Source: Gloeobacter violaceus PCC 7421 (GTDB lineage Bacteria; Cyanobacteriota; Cyanobacteriia; Gloeobacterales; Gloeobacteraceae). From it: DNA of 64,000 nucleotides. Numbering within the stretch: the first letter of the stretch is position 1; each line of letters starts with the position of its first letter. The stretch spans positions 806,001 through 870,000 of the forward strand of contig NC_005125.1 in NCBI RefSeq assembly GCF_000011385.1, in the 5' to 3' direction. The translations under genes were made by a program, and so were the position numbers. The notes below the pieces were generated by a model. It was given only the letters and a program-made list of their open reading frames with translations, was not told the DNA's origin and made no database searches. Below are positions 42,929 to 51,640 of the stretch, in pieces.

Positions 42929-43771
42929 ATGGCTTATCTGGACATCGACGGCACCAAGCACTTTTACACCCTGAGCGGCAAACCCAAGCCGGAGCAGGTG
43001 CCGCTGGTGCTGGTGCACGGCTGGTGCGGTTCGTCGCGCTACTGGGAACCGGTTGCTGAGACCTGGGCAGAGAGGACCGTGTGTCTGCGCTACGACCTGC
43101 GCGGGTTCGGGCAATCTCCCCTGACCCCTGATTCGAACCAGAATTTTTCACTGGAAGCCTATAGCCGCGAACTGCTGGCCCTCATCGACCGGCTCGGGTT
43201 CGAGCGCATCGACCTCAACGCCCACTCGATGGGAGCCTCGATCGGTCTGGCCTTTGCCAATTTGTTTCCTGAGCGCGTGCGCAAGCTGGTGCTCACCTGC
43301 ACCGGCGTGTTTCAGTACGAAGCTCTGCTGTTCGAGACGTTTTATCTGGCAAGCAACGTGGTGATCGCGGTGCGGCCTGCCTGGATGGTGAATTTTGCCG
43401 TCGCCCGCAAAGCCTTTCAGCGCAGGTTCGTCTACAAGTTGCTCGAAGATCGCTGGGCACGGTTGTTTATCGAAGACTACGTCGTCGCTCACCAGGCAGC
43501 CGCACGGGGGACACTCTATAGTTCGATCGGCAAACACGCCACCTACGAAATGCCCGACGCCTTTCGCAAACTCGCAGTGCCGACTTTGCTGATTAGCGGC
43601 GAGTACGACCAGATTATTCCCGCAGCAGGAGCGAAGCGGGCGGTGAAAGTCAATCCCGGTCTGACGCTGAAGATCATTCCCCAGACGGGACATTTTCCGA
43701 TGCTCGAAGCGCCCGGCGCCTACCTGGAGTCGATGAACAGCTTCCTGGAGTCCCCCGGATCCGGGGCTTAA
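42929..43771 (+). CDS. Alpha/beta hydrolase
   Basis: 280 residues. HGW oxyanion region (LVLVHGWCGSSRYW), nucleophile NAHSMGAS (GxSxG with Ala at the first Gly), acid in SGEYDQIIP, and His in PQTGHFPML. Probable esterase or C-C hydrolase acting in the cytosol; the substrate is unknown. ATG 42929 follows an AAACTCG tract and lacks a strong ribosome site. Confidence 0.88.
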   Translation: MAYLDIDGTKHFYTLSGKPKPEQVPLVLVHGWCGSSRYWEPVAETWAERTVCLRYDLRGFGQSPLTPDSNQNFSLEAYSRELLALIDRLGFERIDLNAHSMGASIGLAFANLFPERVRKLVLTCTGVFQYEALLFETFYLASNVVIAVRPAWMVNFAVARKAFQRRFVYKLLEDRWARLFIEDYVVAHQAAARGTLYSSIGKHATYEMPDAFRKLAVPTLLISGEYDQIIPAAGAKRAVKVNPGLTLKIIPQTGHFPMLEAPGAYLESMNSFLESPGSGA

Positions 43772-43830
43772 TCCCCACTAACTTGGTGGAGATTTAGTAT
43801 CATAGGAGAGTCGTCGCGCGAGGTGCGGCC

Positions 43831-44253
43831 GTGGAACTTTCCGCTAAAAGTGAATACGCCCTGCTTGCCATGCTGCAGCTGGCCCTCGGCCACGGCAAGG
43901 GCGAACCGATGCAGATCAAAGAAATTGCCCAGTGCCAGTCGATACCCGACCGCTATCTGGAGCAGTTGCTGGCAGACCTGCGCCGCCACGGGCTGGTCAA
44001 ATCCCAACGCGGGGCGCGGGGGGGGTATCTGCTTGCGCGCGAACCTTTTGCCATCCACCTGCTTGAAATTGTCCAGTGCATCGAAGGGCAAGACGAAACC
44101 GAAACGCCCCCCAACACCCTCGAAGCGAGCATCGTCCGCGAGGCGTGGGACGAATCGCGCCGGGCGGCCGAGCAAGTGCTCAAAGGCCATACGCTCCAAA
44201 AGCTCTGCGAACTGCACGATCGCCGCCAGAGCACCGTCATGTACTACATCTAA
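43831..44253 (+). CDS. Rrf2-family regulator (CymR-like)
   Basis: 140 residues. Winged helix: LSAKSEYALLAMLQLALGHG, KEIAQCQSIPDRYLEQLLADLRRHGLV, and SQRGARGGYLLAREP, all standard Rrf2 features. IscR's three clustered cysteines for a [2Fe-2S] cluster are absent, as in CymR, which controls cysteine metabolism. It lies 15 bp upstream of cysK on the same strand, supporting that role. GTG 43831 is preceded by GAGG. Confidence 0.9.
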   Translation: MELSAKSEYALLAMLQLALGHGKGEPMQIKEIAQCQSIPDRYLEQLLADLRRHGLVKSQRGARGGYLLAREPFAIHLLEIVQCIEGQDETETPPNTLEASIVREAWDESRRAAEQVLKGHTLQKLCELHDRRQSTVMYYI

Positions 44254-44268
44254 GCGAACCTGCCACCC

Positions 44269-45231
44269 ATGCATATCGCTCACGACATCACCGAACTGAT
44301 CGGCCGCACTCCGCTGGTGCAGCTCAACCGTATTCCGGCCGCCGAGGGTGCCCTTGCCCGCATCGTGGTCAAACTCGAAAGTTTCAACCCGGCCGCCTCC
44401 GTCAAAGACCGCATCGGCGTCTCGATGATCAACGAAGCCGAAAAGTCGGGCTTTATCCTGCCGGGCAAAACGACCCTGGTCGAACCCACCTCCGGCAACA
44501 CCGGCATCGCCCTGGCCATGGTGGCGGCGGCGCGCGGCTACCGGCTCATCCTCACGATGCCCGAGACGATGAGCAGCGAGCGGCGGGCGCTCCTGCGGGC
44601 CTACGGCGCCCAACTCGAATTGACCCCCGGTTCAGAAGGGATGCGCGGGGCCATCCGCCGCGCTGAGGAGATTACCCGCGAAGTGCCCGACGCGTTTATA
44701 CTCCAGCAGTTTCGCAACCCCGCCAATCCCAAGATCCACCGCGAGACGACCGCCGAAGAACTCTGGCGCGACACCGACGGGCAGATGGATATTTTTGTCT
44801 CCGGGGTGGGTACCGGCGGCACCGTGACCGGGGTGGGCGAAGTCTGGAAGGTGCGCAAGCCCGGCGTGCAGATCGTGGCAGTGGAACCGGCGGCAAGCCC
44901 GGTGCTCTCCGGCGGTAAACCCGGCTCGCACCTCATCCAGGGCATTGGCGCGGGCTTTGTACCGGATGTACTGCGGCGCGACGTGATCGACGAAGTGATC
45001 GCCGTAGCCGATGAGAAAGCGATCGAATACAGCCGCAGGCTTGCCAAAGAAGAAGGGCTTCTCTCGGGCATCTCCACCGGGGCGGCTCTGTGGGCGGCTC
45101 TGCAGCTGGCCAAGCGCCCCGAGAACACCGGCAAGCTCATTGTCTTTATCCAACCCAGCTTCGGCGAGCGCTACTTGAGCACGGCCCTTTTCCAGAACGA
45201 AGGGCAATCGCCCACCGCCGTCGCCCGCTAG
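44269..45231 (+). CDS. cysK: Cysteine synthase A (O-acetylserine sulfhydrylase)
   Basis: 320 residues. PLP enzyme making cysteine from O-acetylserine and sulfide. [22 protein letters not shown] (PLP Lys), [36 protein letters not shown] and [13 protein letters not shown]. Transcribed with the Rrf2 regulator. Distinguished from the paralogue at 12.4 kb by [12 protein letters not shown] rather than EWFNPGGSVKDR. Confidence 0.96.
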   Translation: MHIAHDITELIGRTPLVQLNRIPAAEGALARIVVKLESFNPAASVKDRIGVSMINEAEKSGFILPGKTTLVEPTSGNTGIALAMVAAARGYRLILTMPETMSSERRALLRAYGAQLELTPGSEGMRGAIRRAEEITREVPDAFILQQFRNPANPKIHRETTAEELWRDTDGQMDIFVSGVGTGGTVTGVGEVWKVRKPGVQIVAVEPAASPVLSGGKPGSHLIQGIGAGFVPDVLRRDVIDEVIAVADEKAIEYSRRLAKEEGLLSGISTGAALWAALQLAKRPENTGKLIVFIQPSFGERYLSTALFQNEGQSPTAVAR

Positions 45232-45373
45232 GAGCGGGCGGTAAGCCGCCGGTTGCGTTGCAAAAAATAGCGGCTATCCCTACTGGAAAATGCAGGCAAT
45301 AGTCGATGCGTAATCCTGCGGTAGTAAGGTTCGTTTCGGCTGTGCTTCGTGCACACCACCCCAGAGACGAAAA

Positions 45374-45946
45374 ATGCCAAACAACAACAACGACAACGAC
45401 GACAAGGGCGGTAGCGACGATACCACCGGGAATCTGTCCCATGAGGAAAACGGCCACGAGCCGGATCCCAAACCCGCCGGGGGGACACCGACGGACGACG
45501 AGTTGGGAGGCGAGACCGAGAACCCCCAAAATTTCAGCGAAGAACCCCTTCCCGAGGATGTGCCAGGCTTTCAGATGCCGGACTGGCTAGATCCTGCCGA
45601 CGGTGACATCTTCGGCATGGACAACGACACCGCTATGTTGGTCGGCGGCATTGCGACCGCTGGAGTGCTGGCGCTTTCTGGTGCCGGCGCGCTGGCGGCC
45701 GGTGGAGCGCTGGCTACCGGCCTCGTGTTGGGTTTAGGGGACGACCTACTGTTTGACCAGGGTAACGAGACCGTCGAGGCGTCGGCCGACAGCAGCGAGG
45801 GCGCAGAAGGGGAAACGGAGGTCGGCTTTGTCGCCGACACCGATGACACCTTCGCGCAGGACGACAGCTTCCATGAGGACGCCAATTTCTATTCCGAAGA
45901 CCCCGAATTCTACGCTGAGGAGCGGCAGTACGGAGACACCGCTTAG
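45374..45946 (+). CDS. Very acidic protein with a central glycine-zipper helix, unknown function
   Basis: 190 residues. The first 85 are almost all Asp/Glu/Asn/Gly/Pro (for example NNNNDNDDKGGSDDTTGN). Then a hydrophobic Gly/Ala segment, MLVGGIATAGVLALSGAGAL followed by AAGGALATGLVLGLG. Then a second acidic region ending with aromatic-acidic repeats (FYSEDPEFYAEERQYGD). The pattern recalls membrane-active or phage/effector proteins with glycine zippers, but I recognise no family. No signal peptide. Follows cysK by 142 bp. Confidence 0.7.
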   Translation: MPNNNNDNDDKGGSDDTTGNLSHEENGHEPDPKPAGGTPTDDELGGETENPQNFSEEPLPEDVPGFQMPDWLDPADGDIFGMDNDTAMLVGGIATAGVLALSGAGALAAGGALATGLVLGLGDDLLFDQGNETVEASADSSEGAEGETEVGFVADTDDTFAQDDSFHEDANFYSEDPEFYAEERQYGDTA

Positions 45947-46014
45947 TACCGTTTGCGCTTGGAGGGTGGTCGTTCGGTCATCCTCCCCGGCGGTTTAGGC
46001 ATCCGGGCACGGAG

Positions 46015-46044
46015 TTGCCACTACGACCGGGGCACTGTTATATT
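46015..46044 (+). promoter_or_regulatory. Promoter candidate for the small ORF at 46092
   Basis: -35 TTGCCA (46015-46020), an 18-bp spacer, and -10 TATATT (46039-46044). Transcription would begin near 46051. Confidence 0.5.
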
Positions 46045-46091
46045 CATGAGGAACATCAACATTACCAAATAGGGAAAGGGAGGTGGTGCCG

Positions 46092-46166
46092 ATGAGTATA
46101 CCTGGTACTAGCTTGAATCTTCGGACCGCGAACGGTCGGCTGTGCGCCGGAGCTGTGGCTCTCTAA
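46092..46166 (+). CDS. Candidate 24-residue small protein with a near-consensus Shine-Dalgarno
   Basis: ATG 46092 is preceded by AAGGGAGGTGG with the GGAGG core 8 bases away, one of the best ribosome sites in the window. The peptide reads MSIPGTSLNLRTANGRLCAGAVAL. The coding part overlaps stable RNA structure (GACCG CGAA CGGTC within it), and tandem hairpins follow at 46216-46262. It could be a leader peptide or a small functional protein. It has no membrane helix and no match I know of. Confidence 0.45.
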   Translation: MSIPGTSLNLRTANGRLCAGAVAL

Positions 46167-46215
46167 GAGTTTCCTTTCGGCAGTCAAGACTGCGGAATAT
46201 CCAGATTCGCCGGGA

Positions 46216-46262
46216 CGCCCCCTTAGCAACTGCTGAGGGGGCGACTGGTTTTAAGACCAGTC
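46216..46262. terminator. Tandem stem-loops between the small ORF and plsX
   Basis: Stem 1: CGCCCCCTTAGC (46216-46227) with GCTGAGGGGGCG (46232-46243), 12 pairs. Stem 2: GACTGGT (46243-46249) with ACCAGTC (46256-46262), 7 pairs, loop TTTAAG. Stem 2 overlaps the plsX stop by two bases. Likely the shared 3' end for the converging transcripts. Confidence 0.6.
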
Positions 46263-47256
46263 ACATCGGCAAAATCAATTGCTGCTGGATGCGCTCGAGC
46301 ACCCGGTTATCCAGGGCTTCTTTGGCCAGGCGGATGGCGCTCAAGATGCCCTGGGCCTTCGAGGAGCCGTGGGCAATGATGCAGACACCGTTGACCCCGA
46401 GAAGCAGCCCGCCGCCGTAGGCCGCGTAGTCCATGCGCTGCTTGACCTGGCCCAGGTTGTTGCGCATCAGGGCGATGCCGATCTTGCCGGGGATGCCCCG
46501 CGGCAACTCTTCGCGCAGGATCTGCAGGGCCACCAGCCCGACGCCCTCGGCAAATTTGAGCAGCACGTTGCCCATGAAGCCGTCGCAGACGACGACATCG
46601 AAGCGACCGGTCATCACGTCGCGCCCTTCGCAGTTGCCTGCAAACGGCACGTGGGGGTTTTTGACGAGCATCTCGTAGGCGTCGGCGACCAGTTCGTTGC
46701 CCTTGCCGCGCTCCTCGCCGATGTTGAGCAGGCCGACTTTGGGCTCGGCCACCCCGAGCACGTAGCGGCTGTAGAGCGCTCCCATCAGGGCGAACTGCTC
46801 CAAAAAGCGCGGCCTGCTGTCGGTGTTGGCCCCAACATCGAGCAGCAGCACCCGCTTGCCCAGTTTGAGCGTCGGCAGCATCGCACCGATGGCGGGCCGC
46901 TCGATGCCCGGAAGCCTGCCGATGCGAAAGAGGGCTGCCGCCATCGCCGCCCCGGTGTTGCCAGCGGCCACCGCCGCCTCCGCCCGGCCCTGTTTGACTA
47001 GATCCATCGTCACCATGATCGAGGAGTTCGGTTTGCGGCGGACGATCGTGGGCTCCTCGCCCATACCGACTTGCTCTGGTGCATCGACAATTTCGACCGA
47101 TTGGGCGGCATTGTGCCTGCGCAGTTCGGGCAAGACGGCCTCGGCGCTACCGACCAGCACGATATCGACTCCCAACTGTGCCCGGGCCAAAAGGGCACCC
47201 TGCACGATTTCCTGCGGGGCGTAATCGCCGCCCATGGCATCAATTGCGATGCGCAC
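46261..47256 (-). CDS. plsX: Phosphate acyltransferase PlsX
   Basis: 331 residues. Converts acyl-ACP to acyl-phosphate for phospholipid synthesis. MRIAIDAMGGDYAP start (GTG 47256), AAGNTGAAMAAALF, LLDVGANTDSRP, VGLLNIGEERGKG, VVCDGFMGNVLLKFAEG, GGLLLGVNGVCIIAHGSSK. The longer frame to 47343 is not conserved. It is not in the usual plsX-fabH pair here. Confidence 0.95.
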   Translation of the reverse strand: MRIAIDAMGGDYAPQEIVQGALLARAQLGVDIVLVGSAEAVLPELRRHNAAQSVEIVDAPEQVGMGEEPTIVRRKPNSSIMVTMDLVKQGRAEAAVAAGNTGAAMAAALFRIGRLPGIERPAIGAMLPTLKLGKRVLLLDVGANTDSRPRFLEQFALMGALYSRYVLGVAEPKVGLLNIGEERGKGNELVADAYEMLVKNPHVPFAGNCEGRDVMTGRFDVVVCDGFMGNVLLKFAEGVGLVALQILREELPRGIPGKIGIALMRNNLGQVKQRMDYAAYGGGLLLGVNGVCIIAHGSSKAQGILSAIRLAKEALDNRVLERIQQQLILPM

Positions 47257-47480
47257 GGTCTTTTCCCATCCATTCACTCCCGCTGCCCGACGAGGGTATT
47301 CAGCACCGTTGTCTCTGTAAACCACTGTATCGGACGGGGGCAAGTCTTACTGCTGCCGACTTCGAAAAGTTCGCGCTCACTTGTCATTTTCCGGTGGCCA
47401 CTGGATATACTGAGCAGTATGGCAAGCTCAGACCGCTGGCACTGCGGGCGGTGATCCTCCTGAGGCATGAGGCACGATGA

Positions 47481-49080
<1,600 letters not shown>

Positions 49081-49180
49081 ATCAAACTCATAATGTCCAT
49101 AAGCAACGATTATCTAAAAAAGAAAGATCTTCAGAGCTTAAAAACTCAGTAAAATAGAGCGGGATAAGTGCAACCCTGCC

Positions 49181-49205
49181 GGGAAGTAGTTAGAGACTGC
49201 TTCCC
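49181..49205 (+). terminator. Stem-loop after tgt
   Basis: GGGAAGTAG (49181-49189) with CTGCTTCCC (49197-49205), nine pairs with one wobble, about 100 bp after the tgt stop, followed by TCTCT. Plausible terminator. Confidence 0.5.
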
Positions 49206-49347
49206 TCTCTAATTAACAATTCAATCGCCTGTCCGCTGCAGATGTGTTTCCTGCCGGCCAATGTTCTGGTATACCTACGCCGTCCGTCTTGGGTGATTTT
49301 TTAATTTGGCTAGACTGGAGGCGGTTCTACCGCAGGGAGACTCCACA

Positions 49348-49554
49348 ATGGCAGGGCAGGGAAGTGCAGGCAATGTGATCGCAGCGGCGCTCAGTTTCTT
49401 TATTCCGGGTTTGGGGCAGCTCACCCAGGGACGCCTGCTCACGGCCGCCTTGCATTTGCTGTTTAGCGGCATCCTCTGGGTGGTGAGTTTCGGCACCCTC
49501 GGCTGGATCGTGCATATCTGGTCGGCCTATAGCGCCGCTGTCTGGCGCGCTTAG
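49348..49554 (+). CDS. Small TM2-like membrane protein
   Basis: 68 residues, two transmembrane stretches (VIAAALSFFIPGLGQLTQGR and LLFSGILWVVSFGTLGWIVHIW). The FIPGLGQLTQGR turn is typical of small TM2/DUF5683-type proteins. ATG 49348 has a GGGAG site nine bases upstream; the longer frame from 49306 does not. Its stop overlaps the convergent tetR-type stop. Function unknown. Confidence 0.8.
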   Translation: MAGQGSAGNVIAAALSFFIPGLGQLTQGRLLTAALHLLFSGILWVVSFGTLGWIVHIWSAYSAAVWRA

Positions 49555-50189
49555 GGCCTTGGGGCATCGTAGGGCCGCAGGTAAGCGACGAGTATATTTT
49601 TGGTCTGTTCGAGCATTTGGCGATGATATTTTTCGTCGCCTAGAACCCCGGCAGTGAGCAGCGTGCAGCCGGTGCGTACGCACACGTCGGCGAGCAGTTC
49701 GCAGCGCTCGGGCTCCAGGGCCGGATTGCGCATCGAAAGCAACGTCGCCAGCACCTTGACCAGTTCGCGATCGAGACTTTCGTCCTCTGCTTCGCACAGA
49801 TGGGGAGTGAGCTGGTGCTGGAGCATCACCGCCCGAAAGCCCGGCTGCGACTGAAAATCGCCGTAGGCGTCGATCACATCGCCGACCATGCGCTCGAGCG
49901 CTACCGCGGCCATCGCCGGGGTGAGCACCTGCGCGCCCAGCGCGTGCAATTGCAGGCAGTAGCGCGCGTCGAGGGCGCGGAAGATCGCCTGCTTATCGGG
50001 GAAAAACTGGTAGAGCGAACCGATCGAGGTCTTGGCGCGCGCGGCAATCGCATTGGTCGTTGCCGCCTCGTAACCGACCTCGGCAAAAATCTCGGCCGCC
50101 GCATCGAGAATGCTGTCGACGCGCTGCCGACCGCGCTCCTGCTGGGGGGCACGGCGCATCGAAACGGCTTTGGCTGGGGTGCTGGTCAT
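49551..50189 (-). CDS. TetR-family repressor
   Basis: 212 residues. N-terminal helix-turn-helix: RVDSILDAAAEIFAEVGYEAATTNAIAARAKTSIGSLYQFFPDKQAIF, the standard TetR block with the YxFF anchor. The ligand-binding C-terminal domain is not conserved, as usual. Divergent from the RND adaptor at 50375; a local repressor role for the pump is inferred. A near-duplicate pair of 11-bp sequences lies between them. Confidence 0.93.
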   Translation of the reverse strand: MTSTPAKAVSMRRAPQQERGRQRVDSILDAAAEIFAEVGYEAATTNAIAARAKTSIGSLYQFFPDKQAIFRALDARYCLQLHALGAQVLTPAMAAVALERMVGDVIDAYGDFQSQPGFRAVMLQHQLTPHLCEAEDESLDRELVKVLATLLSMRNPALEPERCELLADVCVRTGCTLLTAGVLGDEKYHRQMLEQTKNILVAYLRPYDAPRP

Positions 50190-50207
50190 GACAACAGATT
50201 AACAAGC

Positions 50208-50237
50208 TTGACAGATGCGAGCAATAACTCATATTCT
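50208..50237 (+). promoter_or_regulatory. Promoter candidate for the RND efflux operon
   Basis: TTGACA (50208-50213), an 18-bp spacer, and TATTCT (50232-50237). The start site would be about 50244, some 130 bp before the adaptor ATG. Confidence 0.5.
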
Positions 50238-50265
50238 GCAAATACGAGCTTTCACTTATATTCTG
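50228..50265 (+). promoter_or_regulatory. Direct repeat CTCATATTCTG / CTTATATTCTG, operator candidate
   Basis: Two 11-bp copies with one mismatch at 50228-50238 and 50255-50265, spaced by 27 bp. One overlaps the -10 box. TetR regulators usually use inverted repeats, so this may instead be a binding site for another factor. Confidence 0.35.
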
Positions 50266-50374
50266 TTCCGGTTGCGGCACTCCTGCCCCTGGTGGGGGCG
50301 GCTTGCACGTAGAGAATGAGTAGCCATCCGCAGGCCCTGGGCTTGGCGGCCACTTTCCCATGGGAGGAGCAATC

Positions 50375-51640
50375 ATGCGTCCATCTCTCGAAGGCATCGA
50401 GAACCCGCCCCCAACCGCGCACGGTGGAGCGATCGCCTCCCCGGCGAAGCGCTCGGGATTGGCAGTCCGCCTGCTGGTGTTGGCCGGGATTGGGCTTGCC
50501 GGGGTGCTCGTCTTTGTCCTCACCCGGCCGGCGCCCGAAGCGAGTGAGGCGGCCCGGCCGCCCGCGGCTTTGAGCGTTACCGTCGAGCCTGTCCAGAAAC
50601 GCCTATTAGCCAGGACGCTCATGGTCACCGGTTCGATCGCCGCCTGGGACGAGTTGCCCATCGGGGCCGAGCTGACCGGACTGCGCATCGAGGGTGTCTA
50701 CGTCGAAGAAGGCGAGCGGGTGCAGCGCGGTCAGTTGCTCGCCCGCCTTAACGACCGGCCCCTGCGCGCCCAGATCCGGCAGGTCGAGGCGGAGATTGCC
50801 CGCGGCCGGGCGCTGATTGCCCAGAGCCGCGCGAACTTTGCGGAGGCGAGGGCGCTGCGCGGCGAGGCGGAGGCCAACCGGCACCGCTTCGACGACCTGC
50901 AGCGCCAGGGGGCGATTAGCGAAGTGGAGGCGACCGCGCGGCGCACCAGCGCCGACACGTATGGGGCGCGCTTGGGAGGCGCTTCGCAGGCGATTGCCGT
51001 GGCCGAGAGCGATCTGGCCCGCGCCGAGGCGCGGCGCGAAGAGTTGCTCGCCATGCTCGCCCAGACGCGGATCACCGCTCCTGCGGAGGGACTGATCAGC
51101 AAACGCCAGGCAAAACTCGGCAGTGTGGTCAGTCCCCTGAGCGCCCAGGCGCTCTTCACCCTCGTGCGCGACCGGCGCCTGGAGTTGCAGGCGGAGGTGA
51201 GCGAAGTGCGCCTGGGGGCGATTGCCCCGGGGCAGGCGGTCGCTGTGCAGACCGATGCGCTCCCGGAACGCCGCTTCGCAGGGCGCGTGCGCGAAATTGC
51301 CCCGGCCGTGGACGCGGGCAGCCGCAACGCCCTGGTGAAAATCGATCTCCCGCTCGATCCGGCTTTGCGGCCGGGCATGTTCGCCCGCGGCGAGTTGCGC
51401 TTCGGTGCCGGCCCGGCGCTCGCGGTCCCCGAGGGAGCCCTGATCTTCGACAACGGCCGCGCCCACCTCTTTGTCGTCCAGGGTGAGAAGGCCGTGCGCC
51501 GCGCAGTCGAGACCGGGGCGCGCTCCGGCGGACAGGTGGAGATCACCGGCGGGCTTGCAGCCGGGGAGCAAATCGTGCTCGCCGGGGCGGGATATCTCAA
51601 AGACGGCGCGCGCGTGCGCACAGCGGGAGGCGCGTCATGA
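50375..51640 (+). CDS. RND efflux periplasmic adaptor (membrane-fusion protein)
   Basis: 421 residues. N-terminal anchor LAVRLLVLAGIGLAGVLVFVL, lipoyl half motifs (LTGLRIEGVYVEEGERVQRGQLLARLND and RITAPAEGLISKRQAKLGSVVSP), alpha-hairpin, barrel and membrane-proximal domain. Links the RND pump to an outer-membrane channel, which is not encoded here. ATG 50375 has AGGAG six bases before; ATG 50360 is upstream of that site. Overlaps the pump start by four bases (ATGA). Confidence 0.93.
   Translation: MRPSLEGIENPPPTAHGGAIASPAKRSGLAVRLLVLAGIGLAGVLVFVLTRPAPEASEAARPPAALSVTVEPVQKRLLARTLMVTGSIAAWDELPIGAELTGLRIEGVYVEEGERVQRGQLLARLNDRPLRAQIRQVEAEIARGRALIAQSRANFAEARALRGEAEANRHRFDDLQRQGAISEVEATARRTSADTYGARLGGASQAIAVAESDLARAEARREELLAMLAQTRITAPAEGLISKRQAKLGSVVSPLSAQALFTLVRDRRLELQAEVSEVRLGAIAPGQAVAVQTDALPERRFAGRVREIAPAVDAGSRNALVKIDLPLDPALRPGMFARGELRFGAGPALAVPEGALIFDNGRAHLFVVQGEKAVRRAVETGARSGGQVEITGGLAAGEQIVLAGAGYLKDGARVRTAGGAS

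Larger units (their letters stand above)
45947..46260. other. 314-bp region between the acidic protein and plsX
   Basis: Contains the promoter candidate, small ORF and tandem hairpins listed separately, plus several short palindromes (GACCG-CGAA-CGGTC; GCAGTC-AA-GACTGC). No larger gene. Confidence 0.5.

Noticed and set aside
43772-43830. CCAC...GTGG dyad before the Rrf2 gene as an operator
   Set aside because: Only four pairs; too weak to list, though it lies in the right place.
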